Assembly (NCBI RefSeq): GCF_011762195.1
Contig: NZ_JAASQK010000003.1
Coordinates: 62,001-126,000, forward strand
Reading direction: 5' to 3'
Origin: Sphingomonas oligoaromativorans
GTDB lineage: Bacteria; Pseudomonadota; Alphaproteobacteria; Sphingomonadales; Sphingomonadaceae
DNA length: 64,000 nt
Shown: positions 35,035 to 46,813 of the stretch, one piece after another
How positions within the stretch are numbered: position 1 is the stretch's first letter
Layout of the letters: every line of letters begins with the position of its first letter
Made by a program: the position numbers and the translations under genes
The notes under the pieces: model-generated
Database searches by the model: none
Told to the model about the DNA's origin: nothing
The model's input: the letters and a program-made list of their open reading frames with translations, nothing else

Positions 35035-36258
35035 TCAGCCTTTCGCCAGCAAGTCCTTCTCGGCCCGCGCCATATAGTCGCGGGTGATCGGCAGCGCGCG
35101 GCGGTCCTTCACGAACTGGAGCTGGAAATTGACCATCTCGCCCCAGCGGAACGCCGTCAGCGCCCCGGCGAGATAGAAGCGCCACATCCGGTAGAAACGC
35201 TCGTCATACAGCGCGACGATCTGCGCCTTGGCGGCGGTGGTGCGCTCGTACCAATGCTCGATGGTGAGCGCGTAATGGAGGCGCAGTATCTCGACGTCGG
35301 ACAGCATCAGCCGCTCGCGCTCGCTCGCGGCGACCGCCTCCGAGAGCGCGGGGATGTAGCCGCCGGGGAAGATATATTTGGCGGTGAAGCTGTCGGTGTA
35401 GCTCGGCCCGCCGACGCGGCCGATGGTGTGGATCAGCGCCACGCCGTCCTCGGCCAGCAGCTCACGGACCCTGGCGAAATAGCTGCGGAAATGCGGCGCG
35501 CCGACATGCTCGAACATGCCGACCGAGACGATCCGGTCGAATCGGCCGTCGAGCGTGCGATAGTCGATCAGCTCGAACTTCACGCGATCGGCGACGCCGG
35601 CTTCCTGCGCCCGGCGGCGCGCGACCTTGAGCTGCTCCTCGCTGAGCGTGATGCCGAGCACGTCGACGTCCGCCACGCGATGGAGATAAAGCGCCATGCC
35701 GCCCCAGCCGCACCCGATGTCCAGCACCTTGAGGCCGGGCTTGAGGTTGAGCTTGGCGGCGATGTGCGCCTTCTTGTCGAGCTGTGCGCGCTCGAGATCG
35801 TGGGCGCGGTTGTCCTCGCCGAAATAGGCGCAGCTATATTGGCGGTCGCGATCCAGGAAGAGGTCGTAGAGCCGGTCGTTGAGATCGTAATGATGGGCGA
35901 CGTTGCGCTTCGACTGGAGCAGCGAGTTGGCCCGGCCGAGCTTCATCAGCCAGGGATGCTCGCCGATGCCGAGCCCGTCCTCGACCGCCTTCTCCCACGC
36001 CGTGTTGAACCGGAAGAGATCGAGGAAACCGAGGATGTCGTCGCCCTCGATGTCGAGCCGGCCGTCCATATAGGCTTCCGGCATCCCGAGCGTCGGGCGG
36101 CGCATGATGTCGAGGGGCACGCGCTTGTCGTGGAAGCGCAGCGTTATGGGCGGACGCTCCGGGTCCGGCGCGCCGTAGCGGCGCGTCTGCCCGGAGGCAT
36201 CTGTGACGATCAATTCGCCCGACCGGACGATACGGCGCAGGAACGGATCAAGTAGCAT
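35035..36258 (-). CDS. cfa: Cyclopropane-fatty-acyl-phospholipid synthase family protein
   Basis: Adds a methylene group from S-adenosylmethionine to unsaturated acyl chains of membrane phospholipids. 407 residues. An N-terminal domain (PTLGMPEAYMDGRLDIEGDD) precedes the SAM-binding core at about residues 176-188 (KVLDIGCGWGGMALYL). Characteristic pieces are AHHYDLNDRLYDLFLDRDRQYSCAYF and KYIFPGGYIPALSE. The catalytic-site bicarbonate ligands were not individually mapped. The gene lies 42 bases downstream of rlmN on the same strand, so they may be co-transcribed. It converges with the EF-hand gene. Cyclopropane synthesis usually rises in stationary phase or acid stress. Confidence 0.92.
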   Translation of the reverse strand: MLLDPFLRRIVRSGELIVTDASGQTRRYGAPDPERPPITLRFHDKRVPLDIMRRPTLGMPEAYMDGRLDIEGDDILGFLDLFRFNTAWEKAVEDGLGIGEHPWLMKLGRANSLLQSKRNVAHHYDLNDRLYDLFLDRDRQYSCAYFGEDNRAHDLERAQLDKKAHIAAKLNLKPGLKVLDIGCGWGGMALYLHRVADVDVLGITLSEEQLKVARRRAQEAGVADRVKFELIDYRTLDGRFDRIVSVGMFEHVGAPHFRSYFARVRELLAEDGVALIHTIGRVGGPSYTDSFTAKYIFPGGYIPALSEAVAASERERLMLSDVEILRLHYALTIEHWYERTTAAKAQIVALYDERFYRMWRFYLAGALTAFRWGEMVNFQLQFVKDRRALPITRDYMARAEKDLLAKG

Positions 36259-36300
36259 GTCGAAACCGAGGTTAACCGGCTCCGTGTTGATTTCGCAAGC

Positions 36301-37506
36301 TTATCCGAGCGCGGCCTGCTTCTCTTCGGCGAGACGGTCGAGTTCGGCGCGGCTGCGCTTCTCGGCCGATGTCTTGAGCTGGCCGCAGGCGGCGTCGATG
36401 TCGCGGCCGCGCGGGGTGCGGACCGGAGCCGAGATGCCCCCCTCGAAGACGATGTTCGAGAAGGCGCGGATGCGCTCCGGCGTCGAGCATTCGTAGGCCG
36501 CGCCCTCCCACGGGTTGAACGGGATGAGGTTCACCTTGGCAGGCAGCTTGTACTTGCGGATCAGGCGGACCAGCTCGTGCGCGTCGGCGTCGCTGTCATT
36601 CTTGTCCTTCAGCATCACATATTCGAAGGTGATGCGCCGCGCATTGTTGGCGCCCGGATAGGCGGCGCAGGCGGCGAGCAGCTCCTCGATGCCGTACTTC
36701 TTGTTGAGCGGCACGATCTCGTCGCGCACCTCCTTGGTGACGGCATGGAGCGACACCGCGAGGTTGACGCCGATCTCCTCGCCGGCGCGCGCCATCATCG
36801 GCACCACGCCCGAGGTGGAGAGGGTGATCCGGCGCTTGGAGAGGGCGAGGCCGTCGCCGTCCATCACGATCCTGAGAGCATCGCGCACCGCGTCGAAATT
36901 GTAGAGCGGCTCGCCCATGCCCATCATCACGATGTTGGTGAGCATCCGGCCTTCGGGCTGGCTCGGCCATTCGCCGAGGCTGTCGCGCGCCAGCATCACC
37001 TGGCCGACGATCTCGCCCGGCGTCAGGTTGCGCACCAGCTTCATCGTGCCGGTGTGGCAGAAACGGCAGTTGAGCGTGCAGCCGACCTGCGACGAGACGC
37101 ACAGCGTGCCGCGATCCGCGTCGGGGATGAAGACCATCTCGAAATCATGGCCGTCGGTGGAGCGCAGCAGCCATTTGCGCGTGCCGTCCGACGAGACCTG
37201 CGCCTCGACCACCGCCGGACGGTCGACCGCGAAGCGCTCGGCCAGCCACGGGTGCTGGGCCTTGGCGATGTCGGTCATCGTCTCGAACGAGGTGGCGCCG
37301 CGGTTGTAGATCCAGTGCCAGAGCTGCTTGGAGCGGAGCTTGGCCTGCTTGGGCTCCATGCCGGCGGCTTCCAGCGCGCCCCGGATCTGATCGCGGGTGA
37401 GGCCGACGAGGTCCATCTTGCCGTCGGCGCGGGCCGGGGTGGCGCGCGGAACGGGCACGGGATCGACGTGGCCGGGAATCGGCATCAGGTTCGGGGCGGT
37501 CTGCAT
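36301..37506 (-). CDS. rlmN: Dual-specificity 23S rRNA / tRNA adenine C2-methyltransferase RlmN
   Basis: A radical-SAM enzyme that methylates C2 of A2503 in 23S rRNA and A37 in some tRNAs. 401 residues. The [4Fe-4S] cluster ligands are C143-x3-C147-x2-C150 (GCTLNCRFC), preceded by CVSSQVG. Other signatures are [15 protein letters not shown], the SLHAVT motif, [10 protein letters not shown] and the late [11 protein letters not shown] with the second catalytic cysteine. The start at 37506 gives the usual short leader before the N-terminal accessory domain; the frame stays open another 537 bases upstream, but over an unrelated gene. It lies 56 bases after the preceding exported-protein gene. Confidence 0.97.
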   Translation of the reverse strand: MQTAPNLMPIPGHVDPVPVPRATPARADGKMDLVGLTRDQIRGALEAAGMEPKQAKLRSKQLWHWIYNRGATSFETMTDIAKAQHPWLAERFAVDRPAVVEAQVSSDGTRKWLLRSTDGHDFEMVFIPDADRGTLCVSSQVGCTLNCRFCHTGTMKLVRNLTPGEIVGQVMLARDSLGEWPSQPEGRMLTNIVMMGMGEPLYNFDAVRDALRIVMDGDGLALSKRRITLSTSGVVPMMARAGEEIGVNLAVSLHAVTKEVRDEIVPLNKKYGIEELLAACAAYPGANNARRITFEYVMLKDKNDSDADAHELVRLIRKYKLPAKVNLIPFNPWEGAAYECSTPERIRAFSNIVFEGGISAPVRTPRGRDIDAACGQLKTSAEKRSRAELDRLAEEKQAALG

Positions 37507-37562
37507 GGTCGCGCACATAGGCGAAGATGGGCGATTTTTCCAGCGCTGGCGGGAGCGGGCCT

Positions 37563-38081
37563 TCAGCGCATCGGGCAGGCCAGCATCGCCGCGTCGATCG
37601 CGCTCGCCGCGCCGCGCAGGCGATAGGCGTCGGCAAAGGGCGTGCCGTCCGGCGCGACGCTGCTCACGCTCATCGAACTGCCCGATCGAATCGCCGAGAC
37701 GATCCGCGCGTCCGCATGACGATCCCGCGCCCAGGCGGATCGCCCCTGCGCGACGAGCCGGAAAGCCGAATCGCCGATGATGAGCGTCACCGGCGCGCCG
37801 TCGCGATGGTCGTGGCTGAGGCGGATCGAAATTTGCGCGCGGATTCGTTTTTGGGGCCAACTGGCCACCGAGGCGAACGCGCCTCGCCCCGCGGCGCGCG
37901 TTCCGGGCGGCGGCTCGGCGATCGCGAAGCAGCGTGTCGACGATCCTTCGGAACCTTCGCGGAATGCGCCCCAATCGCGGAAGACGGCGAGCGAGGAACG
38001 CTCTCCGGCATGGGCCGCGGAGGCCAGAAGCAGGCCCGCGCATAGTATCGCCAGACGAGTTTCAAGTCCCAAAGCCCGCAA
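37563..38081 (-). CDS. Exported IalB-like (invasion-associated locus B) family protein
   Basis: A 172-residue protein with a signal peptide (about residues 8-25, ending SAAHAG). The mature part fits the IalB family in outline: an early aromatic block [17 protein letters not shown] with one cysteine, a beta-rich centre ([14 protein letters not shown]), and a C-terminal [12 protein letters not shown] with a second cysteine that would pair with the first. The family is periplasmic or surface-associated and of unclear role. The start is a TTG at 38081 immediately after GGGGGA; an alternative TTG nine bases downstream is possible. It precedes rlmN by 56 bases on the same strand. Confidence 0.7.
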   Translation of the reverse strand: MRALGLETRLAILCAGLLLASAAHAGERSSLAVFRDWGAFREGSEGSSTRCFAIAEPPPGTRAAGRGAFASVASWPQKRIRAQISIRLSHDHRDGAPVTLIIGDSAFRLVAQGRSAWARDRHADARIVSAIRSGSSMSVSSVAPDGTPFADAYRLRGAASAIDAAMLACPMR

Positions 38082-38118
38082 TCCCCCAACGAATGTTGCA
38101 CTGCGGCAACAGCCGATA

Positions 38119-38140
38119 TGACGTTTATGTGACGTTCATG
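38119..38140 (+). promoter_or_regulatory. Tandem 11-bp direct repeat upstream of beta-barrel gene
   Basis: Two abutting copies of TGACGTTYATG (38119-38129 and 38130-38140), identical but for one pyrimidine. One helical turn between equal half-sites is the geometry bound by OmpR/PhoB-family regulators. It lies about 80 bases before the beta-barrel gene start and 38 bases before the divergent IalB-like gene. Confidence 0.5.
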
Positions 38141-38175
38141 TGCCGGGTTCCAGAGGCCCCGCCGCGAACCCGGCA
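38141..38175 (+). promoter_or_regulatory. 5'-leader stem-loop of the beta-barrel gene
   Basis: A perfect 10-bp inverted repeat (TGCCGGGTTC / GAACCCGGCA) with a 15-base loop starts directly after the tandem repeat and ends 42 bases before the start codon. No T-run follows, so it is not a terminator. If transcribed it would form a strong stem in the mRNA leader and could protect the transcript. Confidence 0.45.
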
Positions 38176-38217
38176 TCCCCCTCAATCAGCCGGGACGCAA
38201 GCGTAAGGAGTTTAGAT

Positions 38218-38724
38218 ATGCGTATTGCTCTTGCCGCCGTTGCGGCCATTGCCATCGCCGCTCCTGCCTTCGCGCAGGACGCTGCCCCCTTCACCGGCGC
38301 GCGTATCGGCGCCACCCTGGGCTGGGACAAGGCCCATGGCCAGGACGGCTTCACCTATGGCGGCGCCATCGGGTATGACAAGCTCGTCGCGCCGAAGATC
38401 ACCGTGGGCGCCGAGGCGACCTTCGAGGACTCGACCGCCAAGGGCGCCGGCATCCACGCCTCGCGTGACGTCGCCATCTCGGGCCGCGTCGGCTATGTCC
38501 TGACGCCGAAGCTGCTCGGCTTCGCCAAGGTCGGCTACGACACCACCCGCTTCGACATCGCGGGCGCCGGCCACACCAACCTCGAGGGCGTCCGTTACGG
38601 CGGCGGTCTCGAATATTCGGTGACGCCGCGCACCTACATCTCGGCGGAATATCGCCGCACCGAGTATGAGAACAACTTCGGTGGCCGCGACGCGGCGATC
38701 GCCGGCTTCGGCGTCCGCTTCTAA
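38218..38724 (+). CDS. Small outer-membrane beta-barrel protein (OmpA/Opacity-like)
   Basis: A 168-residue protein with a signal peptide (residues 1-19, ending AFAQD) and a mature chain of alternating strands predicted to form an eight-stranded barrel: TGARIGATLGWDKA, FTYGGAIGYDKLV, ITVGAEATFED, AISGRVGYVL, LGFAKVGYDTTRF, GVRYGGGLEYSVT, TYISAEYRRTEYE, and the last strand ending in F (AAIAGFGVRF), the BAM signal. A perfect AAGGAG lies 7 bases before the ATG. The gene stands alone with its own terminator and has a structured leader, which suggests high, regulated expression. Function beyond an outer-membrane structural or adhesion role is unknown. Confidence 0.88.
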   Translation: MRIALAAVAAIAIAAPAFAQDAAPFTGARIGATLGWDKAHGQDGFTYGGAIGYDKLVAPKITVGAEATFEDSTAKGAGIHASRDVAISGRVGYVLTPKLLGFAKVGYDTTRFDIAGAGHTNLEGVRYGGGLEYSVTPRTYISAEYRRTEYENNFGGRDAAIAGFGVRF

Positions 38725-38756
38725 GAGCGGGCCGTCCGCAAGGACGGATCGACATG

Positions 38757-38788
38757 GGGGCCGGGGCGGCGACGCTCCGGCCCCTTTT
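38757..38788 (+). terminator. Rho-independent terminator of the beta-barrel gene
   Basis: 8-bp stem GGGGCCGG / CCGGCCCC with a 12-base loop followed by TTTT, 33 bases after the stop of the beta-barrel gene. Confidence 0.8.
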
Positions 38789-38867
38789 GCTTGGGGGCTT
38801 TCGGGGCTGGCGGTGGCCGGCGCGCGCGCTATAACCGGCTCCCAATCATGCGTGTAGCGGGGACGGA

Positions 38868-39986
38868 ATGAAGGCGACGATCGAGCGTGCAACGCTTCTC
38901 AAGGGGCTGAGCCATGTCCAGTCCGTGGTGGAGCGGCGCAACACCATCCCGATCCTGTCGAACGTGCTCATCGAGGCGGCGGCGGAAGGCGGCCTCAAGC
39001 TGATGGCGACCGACCTCGATCTCCAGATCGTCGAGACGGTCGATGCCGCCGTGGATACGGCGGGCGCCACCACGGTGTCGGCGCACACCTTGTTCGACAT
39101 CGTGCGCAAGCTGCCCGAGGGCTCTCAGGTCCAGCTCTCGGCCTCGGAGGGCAAGATGCTGGTGACGGCGGGCCGCGCCCGCTTCAACCTCGCGACGCTG
39201 CCGCGCGACGATTTCCCGGTGATCGCCGAGGGCGACCTGCCGACCAAGTTCGATCTTCCAGCCGCGACCCTGCGCCAGATCATCGACAAGACGCGCTTCG
39301 CCATCTCGACCGAAGAGACGCGCTATTATCTGAACGGCATCTACGTCCACGCCGCGGAGGACGGCCCGGAAGGCCCGGTGCTCAAGGCCGCGGCGACTGA
39401 CGGCCACCGCCTCGCGCGCTTCACCGCGCCGCAGCCGCAGGGTGCCGCCGGAATGCCGGGCATCATCATCCCGCGCAAGTGCGTGGGCGAACTGCGCAAG
39501 CTGCTCGAGGAGGTGGACGGCTCGGTCGAGGTGTCGCTCTCGGCCACCAAGATCCGCTTCGGGCTGGGCACCGCGATCCTGACCTCCAAGCTGATCGACG
39601 GCACCTTCCCGGATTATTCGCGCGTCATCCCGACCGCGAACGACAAGCTGCTGAAGATCGATCCCAAGAGCTTCATGGAGGGCGTCGACCGCGTCGCCAC
39701 CATCGCGTCGGAGAAGACCCGCGCGGTGAAGATGAGCCTCGATCGCGACAAGATCACGCTTTCGGTGACGTCGCCCGAGAACGGCACGGCGGCCGAGGAA
39801 GTGCCCGGCCTCTATGCCTCGCTCGGCTTCGATATCGGCTTCAACGCGCGTTATCTGATGGACATCCTCGGCCAGATCGAGGGCGACGAGGTGGAGGTCC
39901 ACCTCGCCGACGCCGCCGGCCCGACGCTGATCCGCGAGGGCGACAACGCGCCGGCGCTCTATGTGCTGATGCCGATGCGCGTGTGA
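38868..39986 (+). CDS. dnaN: DNA polymerase III beta subunit (sliding clamp)
   Basis: The ring-shaped processivity clamp that holds polymerase III on DNA. 372 residues, three clamp domains of about 120 residues. Recognisable blocks are MKATIERATLLKGLSHVQSVVERRNTIPILSNVLIEA at the start, ARFNLATLPRDDFP, YYLNGIYVH, ATDGHRLA, GTFPDYSRVIP, and the conserved C-terminal YVLMPMRV. No truncation. dnaA is not next to it, as often in alphaproteobacteria where dnaA lies elsewhere. A strong terminator follows after 28 bases, so it is cut off from the recF-gyrB genes that follow at some distance. Confidence 0.98.
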   Translation: MKATIERATLLKGLSHVQSVVERRNTIPILSNVLIEAAAEGGLKLMATDLDLQIVETVDAAVDTAGATTVSAHTLFDIVRKLPEGSQVQLSASEGKMLVTAGRARFNLATLPRDDFPVIAEGDLPTKFDLPAATLRQIIDKTRFAISTEETRYYLNGIYVHAAEDGPEGPVLKAAATDGHRLARFTAPQPQGAAGMPGIIIPRKCVGELRKLLEEVDGSVEVSLSATKIRFGLGTAILTSKLIDGTFPDYSRVIPTANDKLLKIDPKSFMEGVDRVATIASEKTRAVKMSLDRDKITLSVTSPENGTAAEEVPGLYASLGFDIGFNARYLMDILGQIEGDEVEVHLADAAGPTLIREGDNAPALYVLMPMRV

Positions 39987-40013
39987 CGCGCCGGGCTTCG
40001 ATCGCCTGAACAG

Positions 40014-40052
40014 GGGCGGCGGCGTCGGGCGATGCCGCCGCCCTTTTCTTTT
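40014..40052 (+). terminator. Rho-independent terminator of dnaN
   Basis: Perfect 10-bp stem GGGCGGCGGC / GCCGCCGCCC with a 10-base loop, followed by TTTTCTTTT, 28 bases after the dnaN stop. Confidence 0.92.
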
Positions 40053-40132
40053 CGGCTTCCCGCACATCCGTTCCGGTGCTTGAAAGGCGGAACGGACGGC
40101 GTGCCTTTCGAGCGAAGAGGGGATTGGTTGCG

Positions 40133-40324
40133 ATGCGTTTGATTCTCGCCCTGCTGCTGCCCTGGCTGCAATTCTTCACGATCGGAAAGCCGATCTCGGG
40201 GATCGTCTGCCTGATCCTGCAACTGACGATCATCGGCTGGCTGCCGGCCGCGATCTGGTCGGTCTATGCGTTGAGCCAATACAAGACCGACCAGAAGATC
40301 CGCGAGGCGGCAGGCCGGCGCTGA
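40133..40324 (+). CDS. Small YqaE/Pmp3-like membrane protein
   Basis: A 63-residue protein with two transmembrane helices (about residues 3-16 and 21-45) joined by a short GKPISG loop. The arrangement resembles the UPF0057/Pmp3 family (LALLLPWLQFF and GWLPAAIWSVYAL), small proteins linked to membrane potential and salt tolerance in yeast and bacteria. The C-terminal tail is basic. A GAGGGG lies 11 bases before the ATG. It sits between dnaN and the MFS permease; the permease starts 16 bases after its stop, so these two may be expressed together. The family assignment is tentative. Confidence 0.7.
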   Translation: MRLILALLLPWLQFFTIGKPISGIVCLILQLTIIGWLPAAIWSVYALSQYKTDQKIREAAGRR

Positions 40325-40340
40325 GCGGGCGCTCGCGACG

Positions 40341-41648
40341 ATGGCCGCACCCATCGCGGAAGGGCCGGACGCGCCGTCGCCGGGCCTCCGGCTGCGCTCG
40401 ATCCTCGGAGGTGCCGCGGGCAATCTGGTCGAATGGTATGACTGGTATGCCTATTCGGCCTTCGCGCTCTATTTCGCGGGCGCCTTCTTCCCCAAGGCGG
40501 ACCAGACCGCGCAGCTCCTGAACACCGCCGCCGTCTTCGCGGTCGGCTTCGTCATGCGGCCGGTCGGCGGCTGGCTGATGGGGGCGTTCGCCGATCGCCA
40601 GGGGCGCAAGGCGGGCCTCACCCTCTCGGTGGTGCTGATGTGCGCGGGCGCGCTGCTGATCGCGCTGTGCCCGCCTTATGCGCGGATCGGGGCGGCCGCT
40701 CCGGTCGTGCTGGTGGTGGCGCGGCTGCTGCAAGGCCTCAGCCTCGGCGGCGAATATGGGGCGAGCGCGGTCTATCTCTCCGAGATGGCGGGGCGGCGGC
40801 ATCGCGGCTTCTGGTCGAGCTTCCAATATGTGACGCTGATCTCGGGCCAGCTCGTGTCGCTGGCGCTGCTGCTGGTGTTGCAGGCCCTGCTGGACCACGG
40901 GCAGATGGCGGCGTGGGGCTGGCGCATCCCCTTCGCGATCGGAGCGGGGCTGGCGATCATCGTGTGGCGCATCCGGCGCGGGCTCGCCGAGACCGAGAGT
41001 TTTCGGAACGTCCAGCGTAGCGGCAGGCGGCGCGGTGCGGTGGCCGATCTCCTCGGGCCGCATCGTCGCGAGGCGGCGCTGGTGCTGGCGCTGACGGCGG
41101 GCGGCACCGTCGCCTTCTACGCCTGGTCGATCTACATGCAGAAATTCCTCGCCAACACGGCCGGATTCAGCGCGGGCACGGCAAGCGCGATCATGGCGCT
41201 GGCGCTGCTGCTCTACACCGCGCTCCAGCCGGCGGCGGGGGCGCTCAGCGATGTGATCGGGCGCAAGCCGCTGATGGTGGGCTTCGGCGTTTCGGGCGTG
41301 CTGCTGACCGTGCCGATCTTCACCGCGCTGGAGCATGTCCACTCCGCCACGGGCGCGTTCCTGCTGGTGATGGCGGGGCTGCTCTCGATCAGCGGCTACA
41401 CCTCGATCAACGCGGTGGTGAAGGCCGAGCTGTTTCCGGCCGAGGTGCGCGGGCTTGGCGTGGCGCTCCCTTATGCGATCGCCAACGCGCTGTTCGGGGG
41501 CACCGCCGAATATGTCGCCTTGTGGTTCAAGCAGGCGGGGCTGGAACGCGGCTTCTACTGGTATGTGACCGGGCTCGTGGCGGTGTCGCTGATCGCCTAT
41601 CTGCGGATGCGCGAGACCAAGGATGCAAGCGCGATCGTGGAGGATTGA
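40341..41648 (+). CDS. MFS transporter, metabolite:H+ symporter (MHS) family
   Basis: A 435-residue inner-membrane proton symporter with about twelve helices. The start region [19 protein letters not shown] and the loop 2-3 motif [17 protein letters not shown] are hallmarks of the MHS subfamily, which carries alpha-ketoglutarate, proline/betaine, shikimate or citrate. Further conserved pieces are [22 protein letters not shown] and PVGGWLMG. The repeat of the RxGR motif in the second half ([12 protein letters not shown]) is intact. The substrate cannot be told from these. It precedes recF by 32 bases; a GGAGG for recF lies within that gap. Confidence 0.92.
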   Translation: MAAPIAEGPDAPSPGLRLRSILGGAAGNLVEWYDWYAYSAFALYFAGAFFPKADQTAQLLNTAAVFAVGFVMRPVGGWLMGAFADRQGRKAGLTLSVVLMCAGALLIALCPPYARIGAAAPVVLVVARLLQGLSLGGEYGASAVYLSEMAGRRHRGFWSSFQYVTLISGQLVSLALLLVLQALLDHGQMAAWGWRIPFAIGAGLAIIVWRIRRGLAETESFRNVQRSGRRRGAVADLLGPHRREAALVLALTAGGTVAFYAWSIYMQKFLANTAGFSAGTASAIMALALLLYTALQPAAGALSDVIGRKPLMVGFGVSGVLLTVPIFTALEHVHSATGAFLLVMAGLLSISGYTSINAVVKAELFPAEVRGLGVALPYAIANALFGGTAEYVALWFKQAGLERGFYWYVTGLVAVSLIAYLRMRETKDASAIVED

Positions 41649-41680
41649 TCGTCCGGGCCGGAAGCCCCAGGGAGGACGCC

Positions 41681-42754
41681 GTGCATGTCTCCCGCCTGAT
41701 CCTCACCGATTTCCGCTCCTACGCCGCCGCGACGATCGAGGCGGGGCGGGGCTTCGTCGTGCTGACCGGCGAGAATGGCGCGGGCAAGACCAACGTGCTG
41801 GAGGCCGTCTCGCTGCTGGCACCGGGCAAGGGCCTGCGCGGCGCGGCGCTCTCCGAGATGGCGCGGAGCGGCGGGGCGGGGGGCTTCGCGGTGGCCGCTC
41901 GGCTGGAGCCCGAGATCGAGATCGGCACGGGCACCACGCCGAGCGCGCCCGAGCGGCGGCAGGTGCGCATCAACGGCGCGACGGCGTCGGCGACGGCGCT
42001 CTCCGAATGGCTTTCCGTGCTGTGGCTGACGCCGGCGATGGATCGCCTCTTCACCGAGGGCGCGAGTGGGCGCCGCCGTTTCCTCGACCGGCTGGTGCTG
42101 GCGATGGAGCCTGCGCACGGCCACCACGCCGCGCGCTACGAGGCCGCGATGCGGGCGCGCAACAAGCTGCTCGCCGAACCGGATCAGGCCGATCCCGCCT
42201 GGCTCGCCGCGCTGGAGGCGGGGATGGCCGAGCATGGCGCCGCCATCGCCGCCGCCCGCGTCCGCACCGTCGCGGCGCTGGCCGAGCGTCTCGCCGGCCA
42301 GCCCGAGGGGCCGTTCGCCCGCGCCGGTCTCGCGCTCGACGGCTGGCCGGCGGCGGACGAGGCGGCCTTCGCCGCCGAACTGCGCGCGGGGCGCCCCCGC
42401 GATGCCGCCGCCGGGCGGACGCTCGCCGGGCCGCATCGCTCGGACCTGCTGGTCACCCATCTCGGCAAGGCGCAGCCCGCCGACCGCTGCTCGACCGGCG
42501 AGCAGAAGGCGCTGCTTCTCGCCATGGTGCTGGCCCATGCCGATCTCGTCGCCGAGCGTCTCGCCCGTCCGCCGCTGCTGCTGCTCGACGAGGTGGCGGC
42601 GCATCTCGACCCGCTGCGCCGCGCCGCGCTGTTCGAGCGGCTGGCGGCCGGCGGCGGTCAGGTGTGGATGACGGGCACCGAGCGCGCGCTGTTCGAGGGG
42701 CTCGGCGCCGCGACATGGCTCGCCGTGCAACAGGGCGCGGCACTGCCCGGCTGA
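41681..42754 (+). CDS. recF: DNA replication/repair protein RecF
   Basis: An SMC-like ATPase that loads RecA at gaps with RecO and RecR. 357 residues, close to the usual 360. The Walker A motif is GENGAGKTN (residues 30-38), the family N-terminal LILTDFRSY precedes it, and the signature/Walker B region near the C-terminus holds [16 protein letters not shown] and [12 protein letters not shown]. The GTG start at 41681 has GGAGG 6 bases upstream; the frame is open upstream but overlaps the permease. The DLLVTH and GPHRSD blocks also match. It precedes the small membrane protein gene and gyrB. Confidence 0.95.
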   Translation: MHVSRLILTDFRSYAAATIEAGRGFVVLTGENGAGKTNVLEAVSLLAPGKGLRGAALSEMARSGGAGGFAVAARLEPEIEIGTGTTPSAPERRQVRINGATASATALSEWLSVLWLTPAMDRLFTEGASGRRRFLDRLVLAMEPAHGHHAARYEAAMRARNKLLAEPDQADPAWLAALEAGMAEHGAAIAAARVRTVAALAERLAGQPEGPFARAGLALDGWPAADEAAFAAELRAGRPRDAAAGRTLAGPHRSDLLVTHLGKAQPADRCSTGEQKALLLAMVLAHADLVAERLARPPLLLLDEVAAHLDPLRRAALFERLAAGGGQVWMTGTERALFEGLGAATWLAVQQGAALPG

Positions 42755-42877
42755 ACCGCCAATCCCTGTTCCACCAACGGCGGAAAGCGTTCGACAAACG
42801 ACAGGCACGGGCGCTAGCCCTCGCGGGCCGGGCCGTTTATGGTCCGCCCGCGTCAGCCACAGGAGCCCCCCCGGATC

Positions 42878-43141
42878 ATGCATCGCCGCCGCCCCTCCGA
42901 TCGCCGCCGCGCCCTGCGCCGCGACATCCTGGGCACGCTGGCGCTGTGCGGCATGATCTTCGTGTCGATCCTGGCGCTGCCGTTCGGGCGGGTGCATGAA
43001 CATGCCTGCCGCGTTGTCGCCCAGGTCGCCGGGCGTGAAGTGCCGTGCGGGCTCACGGCGCTCAGCGTTTCGATCGACATGGGCCACAGCCCGTATTTTT
43101 CCATCGCCATCCTGCCGCGAAAGCTCCCCATTTCGCTTTAG
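42878..43141 (+). CDS. Small single-span membrane protein between recF and gyrB
   Basis: A putative 87-residue protein of unknown function. It has a basic N-terminus (HRRRPSDRRRALRR), one transmembrane helix (about residues 16-36, ILGTLALCGMIFVSILALPF), and a short extracytoplasmic tail with two cysteines (HACRVV and VPCGL) that could form a disulfide. AGGAG lies 12 bases upstream of the chosen ATG. Its stop is 30 bases before gyrB. No homologue was recognised; it fits the gap well but has modest support. Confidence 0.45.
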   Translation: MHRRRPSDRRRALRRDILGTLALCGMIFVSILALPFGRVHEHACRVVAQVAGREVPCGLTALSVSIDMGHSPYFSIAILPRKLPISL

Positions 43142-45628
<2,487 letters not shown>

Positions 45629-46612
45629 TCAGGTCGCGCCGAGCAGCAGCGTGACGTTGGAGGTGCGGGGATCGTCGGGCTTCGGCGCGGTGTCCCCGCC
45701 CTGTTGCAGCACCCGGTGGAGCGTCGCCGGCAGGCCATAGCACCGCTCCGCCAGCCGGCCGGGGAAGACCGCGATCGAATCGAGCCCGACCGGCAGCTCC
45801 TCCCAGCGGTCGCCCGCATAGACCTGCGTGTGGATATTGGCGCGCCGCCCGCAAAGCCCGGTGAACAGCCGGCTGTCGACATGCGGTCCCTCGATCACCC
45901 GCTGGTCGTCGTCGATCCGGTAGCGGCCGTCGATCCGCCCAGCCAGCGCATTGGCCGCCTGCGCCACGTTGCGGGCGAACGGCACCATCATCAGCAACCC
46001 ATAAAGATCGGCCGGCCCCTTGCGGGCGGACATGCCGGCGAAACGCTGGCGCTGGCAGTCGATCGCATAGCCGAACCGCCCCCACCGGCCGAGCGAATGG
46101 GCGGTCAGCTCCGCGAGCAGGCCGAGATCGTCGCTGCTGCTCTGATATTTGAGCCGCTGGACGGCGACCTTGTAGGGCGGAGCCTCCGCCCGTTCGGGCG
46201 TCATGGCGAGCGCGATCCTGTCGGTGATCGAGCAGCATTCGTCGATCAGGTCGGCGGGCGGCGCGTAGGTGTCGTCCCCCTGAGGGAAGCGGGCCGGATG
46301 CAGCGCGGCCGGACCCGCACCCGGCGGCCGGTCGATCTCCAGCTTGCGGGCGATATAACCGTGCAGGCCGGGCTGGAAATAATAGACGTCGCCAAGGCTG
46401 ACGGTGATGTCCTTTGAGCCATGATGGTTGCGCGCGATGTCGATCAGCGGCGCTTCCCAGGGAAGGCGTTCCGCCGGATTTTCGAGGAGCCGCCGCCAGA
46501 GCGCGCGCAACCGGCCGTCACAGCGGATGACCGCCGCGACCGCACCGTGCAGGAAGGCGGCCGCCAACACACCCTGTTGGAGATCCTCCAGTCCGATCTC
46601 GAAGATCGCCAC
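45629..46612 (-). CDS. 2-oxoglutarate/Fe(II) (isopenicillin N synthase-like) oxygenase family protein
   Basis: A 327-residue protein that carries the complete metal and co-substrate motif of non-haem iron oxygenases. The facial triad is H244-x-D246 (PHVDSRLFT) and H299 (TLHRVLQQ), 55 residues apart, as in isopenicillin N synthase. The R-x-S motif, R316-T-S318, precedes the last strand (TLLLGAT) and binds the carboxylate of 2-oxoglutarate or peptide in that family. The intervening WEELPVGLDSIAVFPGRLAERCYGLP matches the strand order. The N-terminal half (about 180 residues) is divergent. A GTG start has AGGAG six bases upstream. It is convergent with gyrB. Substrate unknown; known relatives act on amino acids, peptides or small aromatics. 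Confidence 0.75.
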   Translation of the reverse strand: MAIFEIGLEDLQQGVLAAAFLHGAVAAVIRCDGRLRALWRRLLENPAERLPWEAPLIDIARNHHGSKDITVSLGDVYYFQPGLHGYIARKLEIDRPPGAGPAALHPARFPQGDDTYAPPADLIDECCSITDRIALAMTPERAEAPPYKVAVQRLKYQSSSDDLGLLAELTAHSLGRWGRFGYAIDCQRQRFAGMSARKGPADLYGLLMMVPFARNVAQAANALAGRIDGRYRIDDDQRVIEGPHVDSRLFTGLCGRRANIHTQVYAGDRWEELPVGLDSIAVFPGRLAERCYGLPATLHRVLQQGGDTAPKPDDPRTSNVTLLLGAT

Positions 46613-46813
46613 AGTCCACTCCTGCGCCGCTCCCCCTGGATTGGCAGCGGCGGGTCATCTCGATCGGGAGGCGGGAGCGCGTCAAGTTCCCGGAAGAGGT
46701 AATGCGGGCGGCGAGCCGTGCCGGAAGGAGCGCCCTTTCCGCTTTTGCAAACCAGCTTTCCGGTAGCGCAATCATGATTTTGTTGTTCGCACTTGCAAAA
46801 ATCTATGACGCAG

